64,000 nucleotides of DNA, taken from contig MCFE01000057.1 of NCBI GenBank assembly GCA_002104905.1, forward strand, positions 62,001 through 126,000, given 5' to 3'. The notes under the pieces are model-generated. The model saw only the letters and a list, made by a program, of their open reading frames with translations. It searched no databases and was not told where the DNA came from. This DNA is from Basidiobolus meristosporus CBS 931.73. Taxonomy: Eukaryota > Basidiobolomycota > Basidiobolomycetes > Basidiobolales > Basidiobolaceae. This document shows, piece by piece, positions 55,214 to 64,000 of this stretch. Positions within the stretch are counted from its first letter, which is position 1, and each line of letters starts with the position of its first letter. The position numbers and the translations under genes were made by a program.

Positions 55214-55872
55214 ATGGTAAGCATCCTGAATACAACCATTCCGCTCTGGAAAGTTTTTTATTTACCAAAAGAACCCGTAGATACGCTTTATTCTTGTTCA
55301 AAATCGCCAAGGGAAGACCCGTCTGTCAAAATGGTACGTGCCATTTGAAGATGATGAGAAGGTGAAGCTAAAGGGAGAGGTACACAGACTTATTGCACCC
55401 AGAGACCAAAAGCATCAGTCCAACTTCATCGAGGTATCTATCAGTTCTACCGAATCACGCTCCCTACCAGCGCTGGCATCTTGCTGGATTGGTTTATGCT
55501 TGATGGGAAACTCACCACGAAATTGACCTTCTGATGATAGTTCCGCAACTACAAAATCGTGTATCGCCGTTACGCCGGGCTATTCTTCTGTCTGTGTGTG
55601 GATATGAACGACAACGAACTGGCCTATCTGGAGGCCATCCACTTTTTTGTCGAGGTGCTGGACGCTTTCTTCGGAAACGTATGCGAACTGGACTTGGTCT
55701 TCAACTTCTACAAGGTAATGTTCGCACCATAGCACCGACCCTGTCGCTACAAGCTAACCGAAATGAGCAGGTCTACTCTATCCTGGACGAGGTGTTTTTG
55801 GCGGGTGAAATTCAGGAAACGAACAAGAACATCATCCTGACCCGCCTCGATCATCTGGACAAACTGGAGTAA
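55214..55872 (+). CDS. APS2: AP-2 complex sigma subunit (clathrin adaptor small chain), four exons
   Basis: Exons 55214-55216, 55281-55433, 55541-55714 and 55771-55872, with introns of 64, 107 and 56 bp (GT-AG). Product 143 residues, normal for sigma-2 (142 in human). Motifs: [20 protein letters not shown] (1-20), [17 protein letters not shown] (53-69), [20 protein letters not shown] (about 80-99), [22 protein letters not shown] (about 100-121), and the DKLE end. It is a longin-fold subunit of the AP-2 adaptor that links cargo and clathrin at the plasma membrane. Sigma-2 helps bind dileucine sorting signals. Exon 1 consists of the ATG alone; the assignment rests on the frame and on MIRFIL being the family's start. 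Confidence 0.93.
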
Positions 55873-56607
55873 ACGATTGCGTGGTTTGCCCCGAAGTGCG
55901 TGCCACGAAACATGCGCCCCTTCCCTCCGACCTTGCACTCTATTACCCACCACCTTCTATTCCTCACGATGATATGTTTTGCTACTCTCTTGGATCCCCT
56001 TCAAACACCATGCATTTCAGATAAACTATCTTAACCCCCACCCCCATCCGTTGTTATGAGCTGTATAAGACATAGATTGGTTCACTATGGAGGAGATCCA
56101 TAGATAAGATAAATTTCCACCGCCTGACTTGTGCATCGAGTGTCTGTTCTTTCGGGTTCGGAAGTACTTTTATGGCAGAATAGATTATTCCCATCCAGAG
56201 TGAACGGCTGTTCGACTTCGAAGTCACATGGCGATCTCGCACGTAGGGGAAGTGGGTGGCTAGTAGGCTCACAGCTCGATTGTCGTGGAGATTGTCGTGG
56301 AAATCTTCTCTTGACACTCTCATATCCAGTGACTAATCCGGTTTCACCAAACTTCCTTCGTCATGAATTCATCTGATGCGAAGCGAATGAACGCCTTTCT
56401 CTCGTGACTACCAGATTTCTGTGTAATCGTATTTCGGGGTATTTTCCATGTTCATACTCCCTTTGCATTTCTACTGACTAAGAGGACCACGCAGCCCCCT
56501 GTTTTCAACCCCCCTTCCCACCATATACCAACCTCCATATTCCAGCATAAAACTGACCCTTCTCTTCGGCTTGTTTTCCTATCGACTCCTCAGCCACTAG
56601 TGTCAAT
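55873..56607. other. Intergenic between AP-2 sigma and thiolase, no gene seen
   Basis: 735 bases with short ORFs on both strands but no recognisable protein or splice-supported reading frame. It includes the AP-2 sigma 3' region and the thiolase promoter. No clear TATA box close to 56608; the CT-rich stretch just before the ATG is a common fungal feature. Confidence 0.45.
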
Positions 56608-57864
56608 ATGTCTTCCAACCCTAGCCAACGACTTGAACAGATCACCTCCCATCTTTCTTCTACTCCCACCCCAACCAAGGTTGGCGTCAAGTCACCTGAG
56701 GACGTGGTCATTGTCTCCGCCTTGCGCACACCTATCACTCGCGCCAGAAAAGGTGGCTTCAAAGATGTCCACGCCGAAGAGCTTTTGGGGGCCGTACTGA
56801 AAGCCACCCTGGAGAAGACCGGTATCGATCCTAACCTGATCGACGACGTTGTTGTCGGTAACGTCCTCCCAAGAGGAGGTGGTGCCACTGTCGCCAGAAT
56901 GGCCGCTATATATGCCGGCATCCCGGAGAAAACCTCGGTGATGACCGTCAACCGCCAGTGTTCTTCTGGACTCCAGGCAGTGGTCCAAATCGCTAGCGCT
57001 ATCCAGTCTGGCTTGATTGATATCGGCATCGGGGCAGGCGCAGAGTCCATGACCTTGAACTACGGTCCGGACGCCAGGCCTGATACCGTGTCCGAGAAGG
57101 TTGGCGCAGTACAAGAGGCGGCTGACTGCTTAATCCCAATGGGTATCACATCCGAAAATGTTGCCAAGCACTTCCAGATTCCCCGCGAAAAGCAGGATCA
57201 ACTTGCGGTGGACTCCCATCGCAAAGCCGCCGAGGCCCAGCAAAAAGGATTGTTCAACGAGGAGATCATCCCCGTCACTGTTCTCACCACCGACAAGGAT
57301 GGCAACGAGAAGGAGATCACCGTGAAAGCTGACGACGGCGTCCGTAAGGGGGTGAGTTTGGAATCTCTAGCCAAGCTTAAACCAGCCTTCTCAAAGTCCG
57401 GAACCACCACCGCGGGCAATGCCTCGCAAGTCTCTGATGGAGCAGCAGCAGTCCTATTGATGAAACGCAAAACCGCACAAAAGCTCAATTTGCCTATTCT
57501 TGGTAAATTCGTTTCGGCCGCAGTGGTCGGTGTTCCCCCTAACATTATGGGCGTTGGACCCGCTTTTGCCATTCCAGTGGCAGTCAAAAAGGCCGGCCTC
57601 AAGATGGATGATCTCGACATTGTTGAGCTAAACGAAGCCTTCGCCTCACAAGCCGTCTATTGTATCGAGAAACTCAAGATCGATCCCAAAAAGGTGAACC
57701 CTAAGGGCGGCGCCCTCGCACTTGGCCACCCATTGGGATGCACAGGCGCACGTCAAATCGCCACTCTACTTCCCGAGTTGAAGAGACAAGGCAAGAAGGT
57801 TGGTGCCGTCAGCATGTGCATTGGCACTGGCATGGGAATGTGCGGCATTTTCGAGCGCGAATAA
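56608..57864 (+). CDS. POT1: Peroxisomal 3-ketoacyl-CoA thiolase
   Basis: 418 residues, intronless. It catalyses the last step of fatty-acid beta-oxidation, splitting 3-ketoacyl-CoA with CoA to acetyl-CoA and a shortened acyl-CoA. A PTS2 peroxisomal targeting signal is visible at residues 8-16 (RLEQITSHL, matching R-L-x5-H-L). Catalytic residues: acyl-carrying Cys118 in NRQCSSGLQA, His374 in GHPLGCTGA, and Cys404 in MCIGTGMG. The NEAF motif is at 342-345. Length and motifs are those of fungal Pot1/Fox3. It converges on the aldo/keto reductase gene 275 bases downstream. Confidence 0.95.
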   Translation: MSSNPSQRLEQITSHLSSTPTPTKVGVKSPEDVVIVSALRTPITRARKGGFKDVHAEELLGAVLKATLEKTGIDPNLIDDVVVGNVLPRGGGATVARMAAIYAGIPEKTSVMTVNRQCSSGLQAVVQIASAIQSGLIDIGIGAGAESMTLNYGPDARPDTVSEKVGAVQEAADCLIPMGITSENVAKHFQIPREKQDQLAVDSHRKAAEAQQKGLFNEEIIPVTVLTTDKDGNEKEITVKADDGVRKGVSLESLAKLKPAFSKSGTTTAGNASQVSDGAAAVLLMKRKTAQKLNLPILGKFVSAAVVGVPPNIMGVGPAFAIPVAVKKAGLKMDDLDIVELNEAFASQAVYCIEKLKIDPKKVNPKGGALALGHPLGCTGARQIATLLPELKRQGKKVGAVSMCIGTGMGMCGIFERE

Positions 57865-58139
57865 ATATGCGCCTCCACAAACCCCAGTTCTACATACATG
57901 GTGGTATAACCCCCTCTCACCAAAACGATCTGACCACTTGAATAAAACTAGTAAATACTTTTGTACAAATATACATATATGGCACACCACTCGATAAGCC
58001 AGGTTGAAATATCACGATTGGCGGTCTGTGTGTCTGCTTGGGAACGAAGCAAAGGCGGACTTGGTGGTGAGTGAAATGGTGCAGAGTAACACTAATATAC
58101 ACTTGAGATTTGCAACTTTATTGGTAACAAACTAGTAGA

Positions 58140-59423
58140 TCAAGAATAGCGGAAGTTGAAATCGTCTATCGGTCTGTTTTTCAGCACCTCTTCAATCTCA
58201 TGTAACACATCCACGGTGAGCTTTGGGATGACCTTCAAGGCTTCGACGTTTTCCTGGATTTGAGATGGTTTGGATGCACCGGTGATGGCAGAGGATACAT
58301 TGGGATTCTTTAAGCACCAAGCCAGCGCCAATTGTGCAGTCGTGCACTCCAGACGATCCGCAATTGCCTATAGAACATGGGCAAGATGCAGTTTAGAGAC
58401 AAGCATGAGAGCGATGGAGAATGAATATCAATGAGGATCAGTACCTTCAAAGCCACGACCTTCTTGATCTTGGCTTTTCCTTCTTCTGTCTCCAGTCCGC
58501 TTCGGATTCGGCTCATCACCACGTTGTCTTTGATCGCCAATCGAGAATTCTCGGGAATTCCGTCGTTGTATTTACCCGATAGGAGGCCAGAGGCAAGTGG
58601 GCTCCAGATGGTAGAGCCCAGTTTGTAATTGGTGAAGAGTGTTTTGTATTCCTTCTCGAATCTTTCTCTGTGGAACATGTTGTATTGAGGTTGCTCTACA
58701 CATGGTCCGATAAGGTTCAGCTCTTTGGCAATAAGACGAGCTTCGGTGACTTGCTGTGCACTCCATTCGCTGGTGCCCCAGTAAAAGGCCTTTCCTTGGT
58801 CGATCACATGATTGAATGCCCTTACTATCTCTTCCATAGGGGTATCGGGATCAGGGCGGTGGGCAAATACAATATCAACGTATTCCAACTGCAGGCGTTG
58901 GAGGGAAGCATTAAGTCCCTCGACAATATGCTTACGAGAGAGTCCTCTATCGTTGGGCCCTGGGAAAGTAAAGTATCAGCTAAGCAGGGCATACAAACGG
59001 GAAGATAAGCACGCGCGTTCGCAGGAATTACCGCTTCCACCCCAGAATATCTTGGTACTGATAACAAGATCAGAGCGTTTCCAACCACAACGTTTAATAG
59101 TAGCGCCCATGTCGATTTCGCTCTGGCCGTTTGCATATACCTCCGCGGTGTCGAAGTAGTTGATGCCAAGATCAAAAGCGGTTCGCATACATTTATAGCA
59201 CAGATCTAGGGAACACCAAACATTAGTGACCGTGAAAGGGCGTTTTTCCCTCGAAGTTCGTGGCTAACCTTGTGAGACCTGACCACCATAGGTGATCCTA
59301 GCGAATGGAAAGGGGAATTGATAAAAGCTCAGCAGGCAACGGACGTGTGTGAGGTACTTACCAACCGCCTAAACCGATCACCGAAACCTTTAGGCCACTG
59401 TTTCCAAGATAGCGATATTCCAT
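58140..59423 (-). CDS. Aldo/keto reductase, Kv-beta-like (AKR6-type), five exons
   Basis: Exons on the minus strand: 59423-59362, 59297-59269, 59205-59032, 58959-58445 and 58367-58140. Introns are 64, 63, 72 and 76 bp, all GT-AG and in frame. 335 residues forming one TIM barrel. It starts [20 protein letters not shown]. The predicted catalytic tetrad is Asp49 (NYFDT), Tyr54 (AEVYANG), Lys82 (STKIFWGG) and His122 ([10 protein letters not shown]). [13 protein letters not shown] and [17 protein letters not shown] match the cofactor-binding and C-terminal parts of potassium-channel beta subunits and their fungal NADPH-dependent relatives. The substrate is unknown. It is read divergently from the secreted protein gene at 59999. 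Confidence 0.92.
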
Positions 59424-59998
59424 TTGTACAGTAGAAGCTCAAGAGTGAGGAGGAAAAGATTAGAAGGCCAAATATGTTCGCCTGGTGTTCGTCAGTGTTA
59501 CTGCTAAAAATAATTGGCTGGAATGCGGTTTACCCATAGGCACAAAATTATCCGAATTTATTTCCACATATATTCCTGTAGAATTGTGGGCATTGGCACT
59601 GGGATTCTTCGAATATTGCTGCTAAATAAGATCCAAGCAAGTAAAGCTGGTAGCATTCAATATAGGCAGGAGAGGTGAGGCATTTCGAAGCCCACAGATA
59701 GAGAATACGAGATCCAGATGTAAATAACCAGACAGACACAATTCTCCGTCTAACCATATATATGAATGGATGTTGCTACTCACTTGTGTACTCTCTTCAC
59801 CCTGCATCCACACCCAACTTCCCTACTCACTATGGGGTGCATCTATGTGACCGATTTGGTTACAGTCAAAGTGTTAAGGTACAGATTTGAGGCACCGTAG
59901 GGAAGTGGATTCTCTATAAATGATCGAGGATGCGCGTGAACATCAATCAAGTTAATCATTCCAACCAAATAGAGCCTCAAGCAATATATATCTTTTCC
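59424..59998. promoter_or_regulatory. Divergent promoter region between reductase and secreted protein genes
   Basis: 575 bases without a gene. A TATA box (TATAAA, 59915-59920) lies 79 bases before the ATG at 59999 and supports that start. On the reductase side no clear TATA box is seen. Confidence 0.5.
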
Positions 59999-61498
59999 AT
60001 GAAATCTAACATATTGAGCTCACTGTTCCTGATTGCCACATGTTCCGCTGGTATTATGTACATACCAAAAGGGTCTCATAAATCGCCCTCCGATTACCAC
60101 GAAAAACCCGGCCGCCACCGTATAGCAGAGCAGAACTATTCCGAAGACTACTACAAACCTCCCAAGGCTCTGCTCACCAATGGTGTCTCCAAGCCTCCAG
60201 TGGATGAGGCCATGGCCAAATATGGTGATGACCGGGAATATCCTGGCAACTCGCAGCGAATCGGGCAAAATGAAAATAGGATTGATTCAACTAGCGATGA
60301 GGAGCCCAAAATAGAATATTCACCAGCAGTGGCCGCCGACGAAGGTGAAGGTCACTACAGAGTGGCAAGAAGCTTGTATCGATCGGACGCTGACGGTGAT
60401 GGTGATGACAATCAATCGTCAAAATACGATAACCAGCCACCAAAGCCTGCCAACCATCCTAAGGTGGTTGACCAGCATTCTCAGTACCGAAAGAATGACG
60501 AGGTTAATGGCAAATCAGCAAAGAAAGATGCGAAACCAGCCAAAAATGACTACGAGAGTGGCGCTCGTTTTTCTGCCAAGAAAGATAGCGGCTTGTTTGC
60601 AAAGAGTGCCGACTACAAGCAATCCAAACATACAGGCAGCACGGAGGGAAAGTCATCGGGCAAAGAAGATGGCTATTCTGCTGGTGGTAAAGAGGATTCC
60701 GATGAATACGGTAATTCGAAACAAAAGGCGACCCCTAAGTCTGAAGTGCCTCATGAAAAGAAAAGGATCGATCAACAACCCAATTCAAAATACACTGTTG
60801 AATCAGGTGCCACACAGGGGAAAGGACCATCGAAAAAGAGCGACCATCAGAACAACAGTAAGGATTCACCTGTCATTGAAGATGATTACAACGGTGGGAA
60901 TAGCAAGCCTAATGCTGAGGTAAAGAAAGATGCGAACTACAAGCATGATTCGAAGAAGGATATGGACTACAAGCACAAAGTGGATGATTCCAAGAAGGAT
61001 GTGAACTACAAGCACAAGATCAATGATTCGAAGGATGCAAATTATAAGGAGAAGATCAATGATGAGAACAAGGCTGATGAACCCAGGAGACGTAAGGATT
61101 CCTCGCACAAGAAACCCTATGGGGAGGGAAAACAAATGGACGGAAAACCAGCCGGCAATCATAAGAAGCCAAACGATGCCAGCAACGCCAAGGTTGCCAA
61201 AGGGGAAAATTATAGATTAGAAGGTTCACCCCAGGACAATGCTCGCCCTTACAAGAAGGTCCACAAATCGGTTGATAAAGAAATGCCTGATGTTGACGAT
61301 TACGTGGAGAAGGAATCGGCGAGGGAAAGCAAAGATACCGAATATGATCACGATGACGGATCCCAGGAAGATGAAGATGTAGACGAAGAAGAAGGCAAAG
61401 AGACCAATGAAGATGAAGATGACGATGGGGATAAGAACGACAGTGAGGATGGAGATAAGGACGACGGTGCGGATGAGGATGAGGATGATTCCGAGTAA
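59999..61498 (+). CDS. Secreted Lys/Asp-rich disordered repeat protein
   Basis: 499 residues, one exon. The ATG at 59999 is chosen over one at 59930 because it directly precedes a signal peptide (MKSNILSSLFLIATCSAGI) and sits 79 bases after a TATA box; the earlier ATG is only 10 bases after it. The rest has almost no hydrophobic residues and is rich in Lys, Asp, Ser, Asn and Gly. Residues about 308-355 contain four degenerate repeats of a KKDxNYKHKxxDS unit. The last 60 or so residues are almost purely Asp/Glu. No family recognised. Charge layering (basic middle, acidic tail) suggests an extracellular, perhaps cation- or polymer-binding, disordered protein. Function unknown. Confidence 0.75.
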   Translation: MKSNILSSLFLIATCSAGIMYIPKGSHKSPSDYHEKPGRHRIAEQNYSEDYYKPPKALLTNGVSKPPVDEAMAKYGDDREYPGNSQRIGQNENRIDSTSDEEPKIEYSPAVAADEGEGHYRVARSLYRSDADGDGDDNQSSKYDNQPPKPANHPKVVDQHSQYRKNDEVNGKSAKKDAKPAKNDYESGARFSAKKDSGLFAKSADYKQSKHTGSTEGKSSGKEDGYSAGGKEDSDEYGNSKQKATPKSEVPHEKKRIDQQPNSKYTVESGATQGKGPSKKSDHQNNSKDSPVIEDDYNGGNSKPNAEVKKDANYKHDSKKDMDYKHKVDDSKKDVNYKHKINDSKDANYKEKINDENKADEPRRRKDSSHKKPYGEGKQMDGKPAGNHKKPNDASNAKVAKGENYRLEGSPQDNARPYKKVHKSVDKEMPDVDDYVEKESARESKDTEYDHDDGSQEDEDVDEEEGKETNEDEDDDGDKNDSEDGDKDDGADEDEDDSE

Positions 61499-61706
61499 GC
61501 TTGCGAATATGCTTTATAGATAGCGCATAGCCAGTAAATACTATGAATAAAAGACACTCTACTACACACACGACCATTCTACAAACCGGTGCTCTTTATT
61601 TAAAGATATCGTATGGAAAAGAACACTAGCACATCATGCTCGAAAGATTAGTCCCTAGACTTGCATGTTAGCGACATACTTGCGAAGCATATTCCCAGAA
61701 AATCAC

Positions 61707-63202
61707 CTACATCTCCTTATCGTCGTCGTTAACATAAATATCACGCAGCGCCTCCCTGAGGGTCTCCTTTTCTTCCTCATTGGGGCGTCGATGGGTGATT
61801 TGAAGATGAGTGGGCTTCTTGTAGGGCTCAGCACCACGCTTGCTCTGTACATTGCACCAACCATTAGTAATTGTCAACATGCCGACCTTGAGAAAACAGT
61901 ACCAACCTTAGCCCGTTTCTTCTTGAGCACCAGACGAGATCTAATCGGTACGTAATGTGCCGTTTTATCCTCCCCGAGGTAAACCATCAGCTGAGTGAAG
62001 CTGGTACAAGGGACGCTTTCGTAGGTGTAGTCACGAACCCATTCGTAATCGTAAGACTGTACATGTGTAAGTTTCTTCACTGTAAACGCACAATCAACAG
62101 CAGTCTGAAATATACCGTCTCTTCCTCCAATTCATCTGCTTTTCGTTTCTTCAGTTTCTCGGTAGCACTTTCTGTGGGAAGGAAAAATGCCAGGAATGTC
62201 TCGCTAGGGTCGTGTGGATTCTGCATTGGCTTGAGGATGGAGTTGGTAGATTTCGTCAAGTCAGCATTGCTTGAAGAGGACTACAGAAAGAATGGTTGTA
62301 TAAGTAAAGACATCTAGAGAATATCAAGGCGACAGGCATGCATACTTTATCCTCTACAGTTGGATCGGGAAATCCGTCGTATGAACACTGAGTATAGGAG
62401 CTTCCTAAACGCTGGAAATCCGGGAATATAGGTGTGATTTCTACAGGCTTGATATTGGGGTTTTTGGGATGCTTCAGCTTGGACATCAAATCTGGATCGT
62501 TTGCACTCTTGAAGGTACGCTCGACTGACGCTATCTGACCCTCCAAAGAATAGTCTATATCTTCTAAGCCCTTTGTAGCGGAAAGACCAAAGCTACGAAG
62601 AACGCTGTTATTCAACTGAACCTTCATAGGCAAGAGGGAAATGGAACTTGCCTGCTTTCAACTGCTTTCCCTTTTGGAGAAGAGCGAGTAATTTCTGAAG
62701 AGATATACTCGGTACGACGTAACCAAGGTACAAATTGACGTGAACGCGCGCCAAAACCCTCCGCGGGAGGTTTCACTAAGAGTGCTCGGTCCTTTGGATC
62801 AAGTTTGGCACTAGGGTTGGGCTTTTCTTTAAAGCACGAAAACGCGAAAATGAGAAGACCTGCCTGAAGTGGCGACTTCAGATACTCGTGCCAACGTACC
62901 TTTTCTTTTCGAAAAAGCATCGAGCTGAAAAAGATCGATGGGCATCCCCAGATCAGCATTGGTGTGTAGGGGGTATGGTGTGCTCTCTACTAGGCTGGAA
63001 TGACGGTACTCTACGAATCTCTCGGTGCTTTTGGGAACATCCAGGAGTTTAGGTACAAATGGAGGCGGTGGAAGCGCAGTTTGGTACCGCACATTGCATA
63101 AAAACTCGGCGCCAAATCTGTTTACAGGCATCGATACTTAATTCATCTAGCACTCTTTGCGAAAATAAATGTGTTGCTTAGGTACCTTTTTGAAGTAGAC
63201 AT
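61707..63202 (-). CDS. PAF1: Paf1, RNA polymerase II-associated factor, seven exons
   Basis: Exons on the minus strand: 63202-63186, 63117-62900, 62826-62652, 62604-62346, 62280-62116, 62056-61907 and 61844-61707; 373 residues. Paf1 is the scaffold of the Paf1 complex, which accompanies RNA polymerase II and promotes histone H2B ubiquitination and elongation. Matching motifs: FLCNVRYQTALPPPPFVPKLL (N-terminus), VPWLRRTEYISSE, KPVEITPIFPDF, FLAFFLPTESATEKLKKRK, YDYEWVRDYTYE and RSRLVLKKKRAK. Introns are 47-73 bp. The third (62605-62651) is read as GC-AG, with AG/GCAAGT as donor; no GT donor of usual length keeps the frame. The long acidic tail of animal Paf1 is absent. An alternative start at 63131 would skip the first intron. 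Confidence 0.88.
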
Positions 63203-63513
63203 GATTTGTGCGATTGAAAGAGAAGTATAGAACTATTTGCCTTCGATTGACGCCAAAATATCTACACGAAATTGTGTAAAAGAACCACCTCTAGTCAAGT
63301 GAAATTTCACAAGGACACTTAACTCTCATATATAAGCGAATATTTAATTGATGAAGATAACCATTTGAATTTGATTTAATCACGTTGTTCGTATTTTTGA
63401 CTTTATTTGTTTTTACGAGGTTATTAAATATTGTATAGAAAACCAGAGCCGACGTTCCGGCCCAACTATATACATTGAAATGATAGCAAAGGTGCACGAT
63501 GTATCGCGAAAAT
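63203..63513. other. Intergenic between Paf1 and H2A gene 2
   Basis: AT-rich. Contains the upstream region of Paf1 and the 3' region of the minus-strand H2A gene. No gene seen. Confidence 0.4.
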
Positions 63514-63912
63514 TTATAATTCTTGAGATTCACCCTCCTTCTTGGACTTCTTGGGCAACAAGCTTCCGTGAATGTTGGGAAGAACACCACCCTGGGCGAT
63601 GGTCACGTTGCTCAACAACTTGTTCAACTCCTCATCGTTACGAATGGCGAGTTGCAAGTGACGAGGAATGATTCTGGTCTTCTTGTTGTCGCGAGCGGCG
63701 TTACCGGCCAATTCGAGAATTTCGGCTGCGAGGTATTCAAGGACGGCGGCAAGGTACACGGGGGCACCGGCGGCGATACGTTGTGAGTAGTTACCCTTAC
63801 GCAAGTGACGATGGATACGACCGACGGGGAACTGAAGACCAGCCTTGCTAGAGCGAGACTTGGATCCACCAGTAACGGCCTTACCACTTTTACCACCAGC
63901 TTTACCAGACAT
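63514..63912 (-). CDS. Histone H2A, gene 2
   Basis: 132 residues, intronless, protein identical to H2A gene 1 (54481-54879), including the C-terminal SQEL. The coding DNA differs at only three synonymous sites by my reading (codons 3, 10 and 129), while flanking DNA is unrelated. It is inverted relative to gene 1 and about 8.6 kb from it. Confidence 0.97.
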   Translation of the reverse strand: MSGKAGGKSGKAVTGGSKSRSSKAGLQFPVGRIHRHLRKGNYSQRIAAGAPVYLAAVLEYLAAEILELAGNAARDNKKTRIIPRHLQLAIRNDEELNKLLSNVTIAQGGVLPNIHGSLLPKKSKKEGESQEL

Positions 63913-63975
63913 AATGAATTAGAGCTTTGAAGGGATCAGAAATTTGATTAGAGAAACCTCCAGGCATCCATCCGA

Positions 63976-63987
63976 TATTTATATAAA
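63976..63987 (-). promoter_or_regulatory. TATA box of histone H2A gene 2
   Basis: TTTATATAAATAT on the minus strand, about 65-75 bases before the ATG at 63912. Confidence 0.5.
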
Positions 63988-64000
63988 AACGAATGTATCA

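Noticed and set aside
56505-57114. Minus-strand ORFs across the thiolase gene
   Set aside because: Antisense shadows of a strongly coding plus-strand gene with catalytic residues in place.
59930-59998. Earlier in-frame ATG for the Lys/Asp-rich secreted protein
   Set aside because: It lies only about 10 bases after the TATA box and would put 23 polar residues before the signal peptide. The ATG at 59999 fits both signals.
63118-63131. Paf1 start at 63131 (MPVNRFG)
   Set aside because: Possible, but a 68-bp GT-AG intron joins MSTSK in frame to RFGAEF and has the size of the gene's other introns. Kept as the alternative.

Overview
This is a fungal nuclear window with two sharply different halves. 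Short spliceosomal introns (47-107 bp, GT-AG, with CTAAY-like branch sites), an H2A ending in SQEL, a PTS2 thiolase, a PHO85-type cyclin and Tnp2-type DNA transposons all point to a fungus. The genes look basidiomycete-like, but I cannot fix the phylum from this window.

Bases 1 to about 51,200 are AT-rich and consist almost entirely of dead, overlapping transposable elements. (a) Four degraded copies (A-D) and two fragments of a Tnp2/En-Spm-like DNA transposon. Each copy pairs a Tnp2 transposase with a divergently transcribed accessory ORF that I do not recognise. (b) A family of foldback MITEs with GACTTGTTC ends, including a 735-bp near-perfect palindrome at 17193-17927. (c) Ty1/copia family 1 (5101-10977 plus fragments). 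(d) Ty1/copia family 2 (11072-12378, 16701-16930 and 30557-51197). It has 349-bp LTRs and one full-length but inactive copy at 43880-48563. Several copies are rearranged, with the pol fragment and an LTR in opposite orientation. (e) A 1.2-kb TG...CA insertion, probably a solo LTR of a third family, inside transposase D (26514-27710). (f) A block of weakly coding DNA that I could not assign (17946-19499).

Bases 51,200 to 64,000 are higher in GC, gene-dense and free of elements. In order they hold: a PHO85-type cyclin (+), a secreted Gly/Ser-rich protein (+), histone H2A (+), AP-2 sigma (+, four exons, the first being only the ATG), peroxisomal 3-ketoacyl-CoA thiolase (+), a Kv-beta-like aldo/keto reductase (-, five exons), a secreted Lys/Asp-rich disordered protein (+), Paf1 (-, seven exons) and a second H2A (-). 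The two H2A genes encode identical proteins in inverted orientation about 9 kb apart. Several promoters carry a TATA box 65-95 bp before the ATG, which helped choose starts.

The host genes are ordinary housekeeping or secreted functions and do not form one pathway. The less ordinary signals are the copia primer-binding site that contains the gag start codon, the recurrent antisense-pol/LTR chimeras, the conserved Tnp2 gene pair, and the large palindromic MITEs. All coordinates and homology statements come from reading and aligning by eye; element edges are approximate unless a target-site duplication is given.
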